This document shows, piece after piece, positions 52,072 through 61,007 of a stretch of 64,000 bases of DNA. The number at the start of each line of letters is the position of its first letter. Position 1 is the stretch's first letter. A program made the translations under genes and the position numbers. Source of the stretch: Mycobacterium sp. Aquia_213 (GTDB taxonomy: Bacteria; Actinomycetota; Actinomycetes; Mycobacteriales; Mycobacteriaceae); NCBI RefSeq assembly GCF_026625985.1, contig NZ_CP113116.1, positions 3,906,001 to 3,970,000 on the forward strand, written 5' to 3'. The notes beneath the pieces are model-generated. The model was not told the origin of the DNA, did not search any database, and was given only the letters and a program-made list of their open reading frames with translations.

Positions 52072-52803
52072 TCACCGGTGTTCGCCACGCTCGCCCGGAG
52101 GGTCCGGTTTGCATTCGGCCACCACCCGCGTGTGGGAGCCGTCCCCCGATAGCGAGGCCACGCGCCGGACGTTGATGAACGAATAGCGGTGCTCGGCGCA
52201 GGGCCCGAGCCGGGTCAGCGCCGAGCTGTGCGCGGCCGTGCTGTAGCCCTTGTGGTCGGCGAAGCCGTAGCCGGGGTGAGCGGCGTCCATCGCGACCATC
52301 AGCCGGTCCCGGCTGACCTTCGCCAGCACACTGGCAGCGGCGATGCAGGCCGCGGCCGCGTCCCCACCGATCACCGGCAACGACGGCATCGGCAGCCCGG
52401 GCACGCGAAAGCCGTCGCTGAGCACGTAGCCGGGGCGCACCGACAGGCCCGCCACCGCGCGCCGCATGCCTTCGATATTGGCGACGTGCACACCGCGCCG
52501 GTCGACCTCCACCGACGGGATGAACACCACGTGATAGGCCAGCGCGTAGCGGCAAATCAACGGGAACAGCTTCTCCCGCATCTTCTCGGTGAGCTTCTTC
52601 GAATCATCAAGGGCAGCAAGGCTTTCCAGACGATTCGGGCTCAGCACGCAGGCCGCCACCACCAGCGGACCCGCGCAGGCGCCGCGGCCCACCTCGTCCA
52701 CACCGGCCACCGGGCCCAAACCGCTGCGATGCAGCGCCGACTCCAGGGTGCGCAGGCCGGTCGATTTGCGGATCACCGTCCGCGGCGGCCACGTCGTGGC
52801 CAT
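52072..52803 (-). CDS. rnhB: Ribonuclease HII
   Basis: A 243-residue type 2 RNase H that removes RNA from RNA-DNA hybrids. Catalytic acidic residues are in GVDEVGRGACAGP and in the later DSKKL and VLAKVSRD motifs. ATG 52803 is 2 bp after the lepB stop. Confidence 0.95.
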   Translation of the reverse strand: MATTWPPRTVIRKSTGLRTLESALHRSGLGPVAGVDEVGRGACAGPLVVAACVLSPNRLESLAALDDSKKLTEKMREKLFPLICRYALAYHVVFIPSVEVDRRGVHVANIEGMRRAVAGLSVRPGYVLSDGFRVPGLPMPSLPVIGGDAAAACIAAASVLAKVSRDRLMVAMDAAHPGYGFADHKGYSTAAHSSALTRLGPCAEHRYSFINVRRVASLSGDGSHTRVVAECKPDPPGERGEHR

Positions 52804-52805
52804 GG

Positions 52806-53690
52806 CTATTGGCCTTGCTGCGGGTTCACCGAACCCACGCCACCCCATCGCGTCGGCGGCCAGACGATGAACCTGGCCTTGCCGATGACGTTGGCCACCG
52901 GCACCGTCCCCGACATCGGATCGCCGGTGCACAGGATGCCTTTGAGCGCGTCGGTCGGAGTGCTGGTGCAGTGGGCGCGCGAGTCCGCCGAGTGGGTGCG
53001 GTTGTCACCCATCACCCACAACCGTCCATCCGGGACGGTCACCGGCCCGAACTCGCTGCCCAGGCACGGGTACACCGCCGGGTCGGCCATCATCGTGGCC
53101 GGCTTGAGGTACGGCTCCTTGAGCGGCTTGCCGTCGACCGTCAACCCGGTGTCGGCCCGGCATTGCACCGTCTGCCCGCCGACCGCGATCACCCGCTTCA
53201 CCAGGTCGTTCTCATCCGGGGGCACGAAACCGATGAACGACAGGGCGTTCTGGACCCAGCGCAGCGCGGTGTTGGGAGACCGGATCGACTTGTATCCGGT
53301 GTTCCAGGACGGCGGTCCCTTGAAGACGATGACGTCGCCGGGGTGCGGCGAGCCGAAGCGGTAACTGAGCTTGTCGACCATGATCCGGTCGCCGACACAG
53401 CCCGAGCAGCCGTGCAGCGTCGGCTCCATGGACTCCGACGGAATCAGGTACGGGCGCGCCACGAACGTCAACATGACGTAGTAGAGGACGATCGCGGTGA
53501 CCGCCAGGATCGTCAGCTCGCGCAGCGCGGACTTCTTCTTGGGCTCCGGCTCGTCCGCGTCGGACTCCTCGTCCGGTTCGGGCACGCCGGCCGCCTCGGC
53601 GGTGGGCTCGTCTGGGGCGCGCGTGGAGATCTTCGGCTCCGACTGAGCAGGCTCGGACTGGGGCTCGGGTGAGTCCGTGGAATCCGTCAC
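52806..53690 (-). CDS. lepB: Signal peptidase I LepB
   Basis: A 294-residue membrane protease that removes Sec signal peptides, including those of the many exported proteins in this window. An acidic cytoplasmic tail (about 1-55), a transmembrane helix (about 58-78), the Ser nucleophile in SESM (Ser87) and the Lys in LVKRVIAVGG are followed by GDNRTHSADSR. GTG start at 53690 agrees with relatives. Confidence 0.95.
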   Translation of the reverse strand: MTDSTDSPEPQSEPAQSEPKISTRAPDEPTAEAAGVPEPDEESDADEPEPKKKSALRELTILAVTAIVLYYVMLTFVARPYLIPSESMEPTLHGCSGCVGDRIMVDKLSYRFGSPHPGDVIVFKGPPSWNTGYKSIRSPNTALRWVQNALSFIGFVPPDENDLVKRVIAVGGQTVQCRADTGLTVDGKPLKEPYLKPATMMADPAVYPCLGSEFGPVTVPDGRLWVMGDNRTHSADSRAHCTSTPTDALKGILCTGDPMSGTVPVANVIGKARFIVWPPTRWGGVGSVNPQQGQ

Positions 53691-53780
53691 GAGATCAGAG
53701 TAGCCAGCGCGGTGTGGGTGTTTGTAAAGCGTCTTCGAAACCAAATAGGCGTGCCGCAGCGACCGCCGCGACGCGCCCGG

Positions 53781-54122
53781 TCAGCGCTTTTCCTTGATCT
53801 TGGCCTTCTTGCCACGGAGTTCACGCAGGTAGTAGAGCTTGGCGCGGCGGACATCGCCACGGGTCACCACCTCGATGTGGTCGATGTTCGGCGAGTGCAC
53901 CGGGAAGGTCCGCTCGACGCCGACGCCGTAGCTCTCCTTGCGCACCGTGAAGGTCTCGCGGACGCCACCGCCCTGCCGGCGCAGCACCACACCCTTGAAC
54001 ACCTGGACACGCTCCTTGGCGCCCTCGATGACCTTGACGTGCACGTTGATGGTGTCGCCCGGGCTGAAGGCCGGGATGTCGTCGCGCAGCGACGCCTGAT
54101 CGACGAAGTCCAGCCTGTTCAT
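53781..54122 (-). CDS. rplS: 50S ribosomal protein L19
   Basis: A 113-residue L19 with the expected DIPAFSPGDTINVHVKVIEG and GVERTFPVHSP core and the Lys/Arg-rich C-terminus. It lies 90 bp upstream of lepB on the same strand. Confidence 0.96.
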   Translation of the reverse strand: MNRLDFVDQASLRDDIPAFSPGDTINVHVKVIEGAKERVQVFKGVVLRRQGGGVRETFTVRKESYGVGVERTFPVHSPNIDHIEVVTRGDVRRAKLYYLRELRGKKAKIKEKR

Positions 54123-54458
54123 GCGAGTGACACTTCCTTGAGGTCGCGGCGTGCGGCAACTGCCCGCACGCAGGGGTGGTCGTTAAGCCGATTTCGGGCT
54201 TTGGGTCGTATCTCGCAGCAGGCAGGAAGCGGCCCGGCTGGCCGGCAGCCGCTGGAGACAACTGGTCAATTGTGCCAGACACCCGGCGTGCATTGAAAAT
54301 CACAGGTAAACCCTGCGGTTCATGCCGCGCCGAAGGCGCTGGTGAGTGGTACATATAGCTGGGGTCAAACACGCCAGTCACTACCCGAACTCGAAGACGC
54401 CCGGGCAGATTGCGGTACGGCCGCCAGGATTACGTCAGAGGACATGGGAGAAGAACAG
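54123..54458. other. Divergent intergenic region between rplS and lppW
   Basis: 336 bp without a supported gene, separating rplS from lppW and so presumably holding both promoters. TACATATAGCTG near 54350 is a possible lppW -10 region. No riboswitch or strong hairpin is evident. Short frames inside lack ribosome sites. Confidence 0.45.
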
Positions 54459-55424
54459 ATGCGTGTACGCCCGCACACCGCGCTCGCCGCCATCGCGGCG
54501 GTGACGCTGGTGCTGGCCGGGTGCGACGAGGCAAGGCTCGCGATAAAAGCCCAGACCAAGGTATCCAGCAACTCCTCCAGCGCGTCCGATCACCAACCGC
54601 AACTCATCCAGCTGCTGCTGGACACCATCGATGCACCCGGGTTGCCCGCGGCGCCCCCGGTACTGCCCAACGGCTCGTTCGGCGGGCTGCAGGCACGCAT
54701 CCAGCAGGCGACCGAGCAGGCCGCCGCCGCCGGGGCCACCCTCTCGGTGGGCATCCTGGACCGCAAGACGCATGAGCTGCTCTCCAACGGCAACACCCAG
54801 ATCATCGGCACTGCGTCGGTGGCCAAGCTGTTCATCGCCGACGACCTGCTGCTACAGGAGGCCCAGGGCAAGACCACCCTGTCCCCCGACGACCGTCAGG
54901 CACTCGACGTGATGTTGCAGTCGTCCGACGACGGCGCCGCCGAGAGGTTCTGGGGTCAGGGCGGCGGCGACAACATCATCACGCAGGTGGCGAACCGCTA
55001 CGGACTGTCGTCCACCACCCCGCCGTCGGACGGGCGGTGGTGGAACACGATGAGCACCCTGACCGACCTGATCCACTACTACGACGAGCTGCTCGACGGC
55101 GGGGGCGGCCTGTCCGCGGACCGGGCCAAGATCATCGTCAACGACCTGGCCCGCTCCACCCCGACCGGGATTGACGGATACCCGCAGCGGTTCGGCATCC
55201 CCGACGGCCTGTTCGCGGAGCCGGTGGCGGTCAAGCAGGGCTGGATGTGCTGCATCGGCACCGAGTGGATGCACCTGTCGACCGGCGTGGTGGGCGCGGA
55301 CCGCCGCTACATCGTGGTCGTCGAGTCGCTGCAGTCCTCCGACGACGCGACGGCGCGCGACACGATCACCCGGGCCGTCAAAACGATGTTCCCCAACGGG
55401 CGCATCGAGCCCGCGCGCATCTAG
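54459..55424 (+). CDS. lppW: Lipoprotein LppW, serine-hydrolase-like
   Basis: A 321-residue lipoprotein with a signal peptide ending LAGC (lipidated Cys22). A beta-lactamase/D,D-peptidase-like fold follows, with Ser-x-x-Lys in TASVAKLF and a QSSDDGAAE segment. Catalytic activity is unproven for the family. ATG 54459 with GGAGAAG upstream is chosen over the longer frame because it restores the signal peptide. Its stop shares bases with the convergent trmD stop. Confidence 0.9.
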   Translation: MRVRPHTALAAIAAVTLVLAGCDEARLAIKAQTKVSSNSSSASDHQPQLIQLLLDTIDAPGLPAAPPVLPNGSFGGLQARIQQATEQAAAAGATLSVGILDRKTHELLSNGNTQIIGTASVAKLFIADDLLLQEAQGKTTLSPDDRQALDVMLQSSDDGAAERFWGQGGGDNIITQVANRYGLSSTTPPSDGRWWNTMSTLTDLIHYYDELLDGGGGLSADRAKIIVNDLARSTPTGIDGYPQRFGIPDGLFAEPVAVKQGWMCCIGTEWMHLSTGVVGADRRYIVVVESLQSSDDATARDTITRAVKTMFPNGRIEPARI

Positions 55425-56116
55425 TCGCCGCCCGGCTCGAGATCGGGGCGGCGCTCGCGGGTGCGCTGCACCGAAACCTCCCGGCGCCATGCGGCGACGC
55501 GCGCGTGATCGCCGGACAGCAGCACGTCGGGCACGTCGAGCCCCCGCCAGCTCGGCGGCCGGGTGTAGCTGGGCCCCTCCAACAGGCCGTCGAGCACCGG
55601 CGAGTGCGAATCCTCGAGATGCGACGCGGGATTGCCCAGCACGCCGGTCAGCAACCGCAGCACGGATTCGATCATCACGACCGCCGCCGACTCGCCTCCC
55701 GGCAGCACGTAATCACCGATCGAGACCTCCTCGACCCGCATGCGGCGCGCGGCATCCTCGACGACGCGGTGGTCGATGCCCTCGTAGCGCCCGCAGGCGA
55801 ACACCAGATGTCCCTCGGCACTCCAGCGCTGGGCGGTGGCTTGCTTGAACAACGCGCCGGCCGGGGTTGGAACGACTAGTAGCGTTTCGCCGGAACAGAT
55901 TTCATCCAGCGCCTCGCCCCACACCGGCGCCTTCATCACCATCCCCGGCCCGCCACCGTAGGGTGCATCGTCCACCGAGTGGTGCACGTCGTGGGTCCAC
56001 CCCCGCAGGTCATGGACTCGCAGGTCGACCAGGCCCGACGCAATTGCCTTGCCGGGCAACGATTGCCGCAGTGCGTCCAGGTAGGCCGGAAAAATCGTCA
56101 CGACGTCTATGCGCAC
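55421..56116 (-). CDS. trmD: tRNA (guanine37-N1)-methyltransferase TrmD
   Basis: A 231-residue SAM-dependent methyltransferase with the SPOUT knot. It has YGGGPGMVMK, CGRYEGID and ISIGDYVLPGGE-like (EVSIGDYVLPGGE) motifs. The GTG start at 56116 is 3 bp downstream of rimM. It is the last gene of the rpsP-KH-rimM-trmD operon. Confidence 0.96.
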   Translation of the reverse strand: MRIDVVTIFPAYLDALRQSLPGKAIASGLVDLRVHDLRGWTHDVHHSVDDAPYGGGPGMVMKAPVWGEALDEICSGETLLVVPTPAGALFKQATAQRWSAEGHLVFACGRYEGIDHRVVEDAARRMRVEEVSIGDYVLPGGESAAVVMIESVLRLLTGVLGNPASHLEDSHSPVLDGLLEGPSYTRPPSWRGLDVPDVLLSGDHARVAAWRREVSVQRTRERRPDLEPGGD

Positions 56117-56119
56117 CGG

Positions 56120-56653
56120 CTACTCCAAGTCCAGCAGGCCCTCGGGCGGATCGATTTCGACCAACCGGTCGTCCAGCGATACCGACGTGACGATCGCATT
56201 CACGAACGGCACCAATACTTCCCGGGTTTCGTCGCCGTCGGTGCGACGCACCGCCAGGAGCTCTCCGGCCGCGGTGTGCAACACCTCGGCAACGACCCCG
56301 ACGTCTTGTCCCGTCGTGGTGCGCACCCGCAAGCCCTCGAGCTGGTGGTCGTAATAGGTGTCCGCCTCGTCGATCGGCGGCAGGTCGTCGGAGTCCACCA
56401 CGAACAGGCTGCCGCGCAACGCATCCGCACCGTCGCGGTCGTCCACTCCGGCTAATCGCACCAGCATCCGCCCGCCATGTTCGCGCGCGGCCGCGACCAC
56501 GTAACTGCCCTCTGCTCCGCGACCGCGGGATTGCTTGGCGCGCAACGTACTACCCGATGCGAAGCGGTCGGCGGGGTCGTCGGTGTGAACTTCCACGACC
56601 ACCTCACCGGTGATGCCGTGCGCTTTCACGACGCGCCCGACGAGCAGCTCCAT
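56120..56653 (-). CDS. rimM: 16S rRNA processing protein RimM
   Basis: A 177-residue protein that binds S19 and helps mature the 30S head. It begins with the family motif VVKAHGITGEVVV and has the PRC-barrel C-terminal domain (about 95-175). It sits 12 bp downstream of the KH-domain gene. Confidence 0.95.
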   Translation of the reverse strand: MELLVGRVVKAHGITGEVVVEVHTDDPADRFASGSTLRAKQSRGRGAEGSYVVAAAREHGGRMLVRLAGVDDRDGADALRGSLFVVDSDDLPPIDEADTYYDHQLEGLRVRTTTGQDVGVVAEVLHTAAGELLAVRRTDGDETREVLVPFVNAIVTSVSLDDRLVEIDPPEGLLDLE

Positions 56654-56665
56654 GAGCCTCCCGGC

Positions 56666-56908
56666 CTACTGGTCGGTGTCCACCACGTCAACGCGGATAC
56701 CGCGGCCACCGATTCCGGCGACCAGCGTGCGCAACGCCGTCGCGGTACGTCCCCCGCGACCAATCACCTTGCCCAGATCCTCGGGGTGGACGTGCACCTC
56801 GACAGTGCGCCCACGCCGGCTCGTCACCAGGTCGACCCGAACATCGTCGGGGTTGTCCACGATTCCGCGGACCAAATGTTCAACAGCGTCGACGACGACG
56901 GTACTCAT
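56666..56908 (-). CDS. KH-domain RNA-binding protein (KhpA-like, Rv2908c)
   Basis: An 80-residue KH-domain protein with the RNA-binding GKVIGRGGRTATALRTLV loop. Such proteins (KhpA) act with KhpB on small RNAs and cell-division mRNAs in other bacteria. It lies between rpsP (7 bp) and rimM (12 bp). Confidence 0.93.
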   Translation of the reverse strand: MSTVVVDAVEHLVRGIVDNPDDVRVDLVTSRRGRTVEVHVHPEDLGKVIGRGGRTATALRTLVAGIGGRGIRVDVVDTDQ

Positions 56909-56915
56909 GCGTCCG

Positions 56916-57446
56916 TCAGCTTTCCGTCGAAGACTCGGTCGGTTCGGGCTGCTCGCCGCCCTCGGCGGGCGCTTCAGCGGCCGGCTCGACCGGGGCCTCG
57001 GCGGTGTCAGCCTCGCCCGCCGCGGCGGTGGCTTCCTCGGCTTTTGCGGCCTTCTTGGCCGGGGCCTTCTTCTTCGGCTTCGCGGCCTCGGTGGTCGGCC
57101 CGCCGTCCGCCTCGGCCAGCGCGGCGTTGAACAGCTCCAGCTTGCTGGGCTTGGGCGCGGCGAGTTGCAGGCTGCCTTCGGTGCCGGGCAGGCCCTTGAA
57201 CTTCTGCCAGTCGCCGGTGATCTTCAGCAGCTTCACGACGGGCTCGGTCGGCTGTGCTCCGACCGACAGCCAGTACTGGGCCCGCTCCGAGTTGATCTCG
57301 ATCAGGCTGGGGTCTTCCTTCGGGTGGTACCGGCCGATCACCTCGATCGAGCGGCCGTCGCGGCGGTTGCGCGCGTCGGCGATGGCGATGCGGTACTGGG
57401 GATTGCGGATCTTGCCAAGCCGGGTGAGCTTGATCTTGACAGCCAT
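56916..57446 (-). CDS. rpsP: 30S ribosomal protein S16
   Basis: A 176-residue S16. The first about 85 residues are the ribosomal core (IKLTRLGKIRNPQYRI, RDGRSIEVIGRY). The rest is an Ala/Glu/Lys-rich tail typical of mycobacteria and absent in most bacteria. It is the first gene of the rpsP-trmD operon. Confidence 0.96.
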   Translation of the reverse strand: MAVKIKLTRLGKIRNPQYRIAIADARNRRDGRSIEVIGRYHPKEDPSLIEINSERAQYWLSVGAQPTEPVVKLLKITGDWQKFKGLPGTEGSLQLAAPKPSKLELFNAALAEADGGPTTEAAKPKKKAPAKKAAKAEEATAAAGEADTAEAPVEPAAEAPAEGGEQPEPTESSTES

Positions 57447-57673
57447 GATTAAGCGATTTCTCCTGGGTAGTCACGCTGCAATTCAGCGACCCAGGCGGGT
57501 TGCCCGGGTCCGGTTTTGCCTCGCGTGCATGACCGCCGTACAAGCACCCCGGCTTCGGGGCGGGTCGCGCGGCGGACAGCCGCCTATTGTGCCAGAACGA
57601 GGGGCTTCGACAGAAATTCGCCCAGCCGCAGGTAGTGGGTCAGCTAGTCGGACGCCGGTTACCGCGATCCGCC

Positions 57674-58012
57674 TCAGTGCCCTGAGCCACGCGGTTGGTT
57701 GGCCAAAAAACACCGCACTCGGGTAGCGGCATCGTTGGGCGCAACTCCCATATCGATCAGCCGCTGAGTTATTTGGGCCGAAGGTACGCCGCCATCGAAA
57801 TCGTTCGTCATCACATGCATGCTGGGAAACCAGACTTCTGCAAGGACCCCCGGCGGCGGGGGCTTCGCGTCGCCTCCCAGGCAAGCGACGTAACCATCGA
57901 TGCCGGTGTCGGCGTGAGCGGACGACGCCCCCATTAGCACGACCGGGGCCATGAGCAGGGCGGCGATGGCCATGCCGACCGCCGCGGCGACAGAGATGAA
58001 ACGCATGCTCAT
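57674..58012 (-). CDS. Small secreted protein, DUF732-like
   Basis: A 112-residue protein with a clear signal peptide (about 1-34, ending AHA-D). Two Cys follow (YVACLGG, RCFLANQ), likely forming a disulfide, and the C-terminal segment AQITQRLIDMGVAPNDAATRV fits DUF732-type mycobacterial proteins. Function unknown. ATG 58006 is an alternative start. Confidence 0.7.
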   Translation of the reverse strand: MSMRFISVAAAVGMAIAALLMAPVVLMGASSAHADTGIDGYVACLGGDAKPPPPGVLAEVWFPSMHVMTNDFDGGVPSAQITQRLIDMGVAPNDAATRVRCFLANQPRGSGH

Positions 58013-58081
58013 AAGCTATCGCGCCGGGTGACCACCTGCGCACGGTTGGCAGAAATTCGCCCGGCACGACGCTCCGCGGCC

Positions 58082-58501
58082 TCACATGATCTTCTGGAAG
58101 ACCTTCGTCTCGACCCGGCGCGTCATCCGCCAGCCCTGCTCGGTGCGCACGAACTCGTCGTCGTACCAGAGGCCGCAGAACATCACCTGGTCCTTGTCGC
58201 CGGGAAAAACCATCGGGTTGAAGCAGATCACCCGTGAGGAGGCCTTATCCCCGTCGATCTGGACCGAGAAGTTCCCGAGCATGTGCGCATACACCGGGAA
58301 GGTCGGCAGCACCTCCGACAGCCACTTCTTGACCTCGGGATAACGGCCTTCGATTCCGCCCAGGGCCGTGTAATCGATGTACGCGTCTTCGGTGAATACC
58401 TTGTCCAAATCGTCGAATCGCCGCTGATCGATCGCGGTGGAATAGTCCACCATCAGCTGCTGGATCTCCAGACGGTCGGAAATTTCGGCCAGGCTCAACA
58501 T
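58082..58501 (-). CDS. SnoaL/NTF2-like protein (Rv2910c-like)
   Basis: A 139-residue alpha+beta-barrel protein of the SnoaL/DUF4440 type: DRLEIQQLMVDYSTAIDQRRFDDLD, FTEDAYIDYT and a long barrel ending RRVETKVFQ. Members are small cyclases, isomerases or binding proteins, so the role is open. I use ATG 58501; a GTG five codons upstream (58516) is possible. Confidence 0.85.
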   Translation of the reverse strand: MLSLAEISDRLEIQQLMVDYSTAIDQRRFDDLDKVFTEDAYIDYTALGGIEGRYPEVKKWLSEVLPTFPVYAHMLGNFSVQIDGDKASSRVICFNPMVFPGDKDQVMFCGLWYDDEFVRTEQGWRMTRRVETKVFQKIM

Positions 58502-58554
58502 GCATCGATTCAACACCCGGGGTGCCGGGCCGGCCCAGGCACCCCGAAGACGCG

Positions 58555-59031
58555 TCAGTTCCCTTGTGTTTCAACGTGTTTCGCAACCGCGGCAGCAGGT
58601 GGGTTGCGGAAGCTGATCGCCAACCGGTTGTAGGTGTTCATCATCCCGATTGCGATCGTGAGGTCGACCAGTTCCTTCTCGTCGAAGTGCGCCGAGGCGG
58701 CCGCATACGCGCTGTCGGGCGCGCCGGTGCTCGATATCAGCGTGACGGTTTCCGCCCACGCCAATGCGGCGCGCTCGCGGCTGTCGAACAGCTCACCGGC
58801 TTCCTGCCACACCGGAACCAGCGCGATCTTTTCGTTCGACACCCCCAATTGGCGCAATTCCCGCGAGTGCATGTCGATGCAGTAGGCGCAGCCGTTGATC
58901 AGCGACACCCGCAGGTACACGCAGGTCAGCAGCACCGGCGACAGACCCGACTGACTCACGTAAAGGTGCACCCCGCCCAGTAGTTTCACACCCCGCGGGG
59001 CCGCGGCTTCGTAGTCGATTCGTTCACCCAT
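58555..59031 (-). CDS. Carboxymuconolactone decarboxylase family / AhpD-like protein
   Basis: A 158-residue helical protein with the AhpD redox motif CAYCIDMH (Cys48, Cys51, His55), indicating an alkylhydroperoxidase-like activity in the cytoplasm. It has no counterpart here in M. tuberculosis. It lies 53 bp upstream of the SnoaL-like gene on the same strand. Confidence 0.88.
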   Translation of the reverse strand: MGERIDYEAAAPRGVKLLGGVHLYVSQSGLSPVLLTCVYLRVSLINGCAYCIDMHSRELRQLGVSNEKIALVPVWQEAGELFDSRERAALAWAETVTLISSTGAPDSAYAAASAHFDEKELVDLTIAIGMMNTYNRLAISFRNPPAAAVAKHVETQGN

Positions 59032-59121
59032 ACCGCTCGATTCAACACCGTCGCGCGGGCCGGGGACCGGGCGGCTAAATCGCAGTACCGCGCAAAGCCC
59101 GCAGGGTGAATAATCCCAGGT

Positions 59122-59484
59122 ATGAAAGCAGGGATCGCCTGCTTAGCAACGACAGCGTTGCTGTGGGCCGCCCTGGGTGTGCCCGGCTTGGCCGACCGCG
59201 CTGCCACGGCGGCCCCGGGGAGCTGCGCGCCGGGCAGCTCGTGTCAGCGCTGGTGCCCGGGCGACCCGGATCCCGCGGGCCGGCCGATCCCCTGGGACCC
59301 GAACGTCTGCCACGACTTCTACTGGGACTACGCGGGCGTCCACGACACCGGCACCGGTGTCTTCTACTCCTGGTCATCGCTGCCGTTCAAGCACCCGCCG
59401 CCGCCCGGACCGGTGCCGACCCAGACGTCTTATCTCCCGCTGCCCACGCTGCCGTTCTGCCCTGTTCCGCCCTGGTGTCCGTGA
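59122..59484 (+). CDS. Small secreted Cys/Pro-rich mycobacterial protein
   Basis: A 120-residue exported protein. The signal peptide (about 1-30) is followed by six Cys in a Pro-rich chain, including PGSCAPGSSCQRWCPGD and WDPNVCHDFYW, which recur in small secreted proteins of mycobacteria. The function is unknown. It is a plus-strand gene 44 bp upstream of dacB2. Confidence 0.72.
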   Translation: MKAGIACLATTALLWAALGVPGLADRAATAAPGSCAPGSSCQRWCPGDPDPAGRPIPWDPNVCHDFYWDYAGVHDTGTGVFYSWSSLPFKHPPPPGPVPTQTSYLPLPTLPFCPVPPWCP

Positions 59485-59527
59485 GGCGACAGGCGTCGGC
59501 CAGGCCCGGAAGTTAAACTTTGCGGCC

Positions 59528-60397
59528 ATGCGGAAATTCATCGCCGCAGCTGCTGCGCTGCTCACGGTCGCCGGTGTCGCCTCTCCCACGTCGCGGGCCG
59601 ACGATATGCAGCCGATCGGCTCGGTGCCGATCCCCGACGGCCCGGCCCAGACCTGGATCCTGGCCGACCTCGACAGCGGCCAGGTGCTGGCCGGTCGCGA
59701 TCAGTACGCGGCTCACCCGCCCGCGAGCACGATCAAGGTGCTGTTGGCGCTGGTGGCGCTGGACGAGGTGCACCTGGATTCCACCGTCGTCGCCGACGTC
59801 GCCGACACCCAGGTCGAGTGCAACTGCGTCGGCATCAAACCCGGCCGTACCTACACCGCACGGCAGCTGCTCGACGGCCTGCTGCTGGTTTCCGGCAATG
59901 ACGCCGCCAACACGCTGGCGCGTCTGATGGGCGGCGCCGACGCCACGGTGGCCAAGATGAACGCGAAGGCCGCCTCCCTCGGGGCGACCAGCACGCACGC
60001 GGCCACCCCGTCCGGGCTGGACGGGCCCGGCGGCTCCGGGGCCTCGACCGCGCACGACCTGGCCGTCATCTTCCGGGCCGCGATGGCCAACCCGATGTTC
60101 GCCCACATCACCGCCGAGCCGTCGGCGATGTTCCCGGGCGACCACGGCGATGAGCCCATCACCAACCAGGACGAACTGCTGACCCGCTATCCGGGCGCGA
60201 TCGGGGGCAAGACCGGATTCACCAACGCGGCCCGCAAGACCTTCGTCGGTGCCGCTTCCCGCGGTGGACGCCGGTTGGTGGTCGCGATGATGTACGGAAT
60301 GGTCAAGCCGGGCGGACCGACCTATTGGGATCAGGCAGGCAGCCTGTTCGACTGGGGTTTCGCGCTCAACCCGTCGTCCAGCATCGGCTCACTGTAA
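59528..60397 (+). CDS. dacB2: D,D-carboxypeptidase DacB2
   Basis: A 289-residue exported low-molecular-weight penicillin-binding protein trimming D-Ala from peptidoglycan stem peptides. Signal peptide (about 1-24); active-site motifs STIK (in ASTIKVL), SGN (in VSGNDAAN) and KTG (in GGKTGFT). Orthologue of Rv2911. It overlaps the convergent TetR gene by 9 bp. Confidence 0.94.
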   Translation: MRKFIAAAAALLTVAGVASPTSRADDMQPIGSVPIPDGPAQTWILADLDSGQVLAGRDQYAAHPPASTIKVLLALVALDEVHLDSTVVADVADTQVECNCVGIKPGRTYTARQLLDGLLLVSGNDAANTLARLMGGADATVAKMNAKAASLGATSTHAATPSGLDGPGGSGASTAHDLAVIFRAAMANPMFAHITAEPSAMFPGDHGDEPITNQDELLTRYPGAIGGKTGFTNAARKTFVGAASRGGRRLVVAMMYGMVKPGGPTYWDQAGSLFDWGFALNPSSSIGSL

Positions 60398-60997
60398 GGA
60401 GTCCTCGTTCGGAACCAGCCCGGTTATCAGCTTGGATAGCAACGCAATTCGTTGCTCTTCGATATCGGGCTCCGGGAAGATCCCGCGCACGATCGCCGCG
60501 CCGTCGAAGACGTTCGTCATCAACGCCACCAGCACCGGGAAGGTCTCCTCGCCGATGGCCTCCGCGCCCGGCAGCGCCCGCGCGGCGTCGAGAATCTTCG
60601 CGGTGTACTGCGCCAGCACGTCGCGCAGATGGGCGTTGAGCTTCTCGTCGGTGCGCGCGGCAATCATCAGTTCGTAGAGCACCGCGTTCGTGGCGCCGCC
60701 GGTGATGTCCCGCAGAATCGTCAGCGCCGCTTCCAGCGCCGGCCGGTCGGCCGGAATTTGGGCGACCTGCTTGGTGAAGGACTCCACCTGCCGGCGCAGC
60801 ACCTCCGACGCGGTCGCGGCCATGAAGTCGCTCATCGTCTCGAAGTGCCGGAACAGCGCGCCGACCGACACCCCGGCCCGCTTGGTGATCACGGCCGCCG
60901 ATGCCCGCGCGTATCCGACCTCGACGATGCTGGCGATGGACGCCTCGAGGAGCCGCCCGACGGTCTCCTCGCGGCGTTGCTGCTGGGTTCTTGCCAT
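60389..60997 (-). CDS. TetR family regulator (Rv2912c-like)
   Basis: A 202-residue repressor with an N-terminal helix-turn-helix (VGYARASAAVITKRAGVSVGALFRHF) and a helical ligand domain. It lies 10 bp downstream of the amidohydrolase gene on the same strand and may control it. Confidence 0.9.
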   Translation of the reverse strand: MARTQQQRREETVGRLLEASIASIVEVGYARASAAVITKRAGVSVGALFRHFETMSDFMAATASEVLRRQVESFTKQVAQIPADRPALEAALTILRDITGGATNAVLYELMIAARTDEKLNAHLRDVLAQYTAKILDAARALPGAEAIGEETFPVLVALMTNVFDGAAIVRGIFPEPDIEEQRIALLSKLITGLVPNEDSLQ

Positions 60998-61007
60998 CTG
61001 AGGCCGC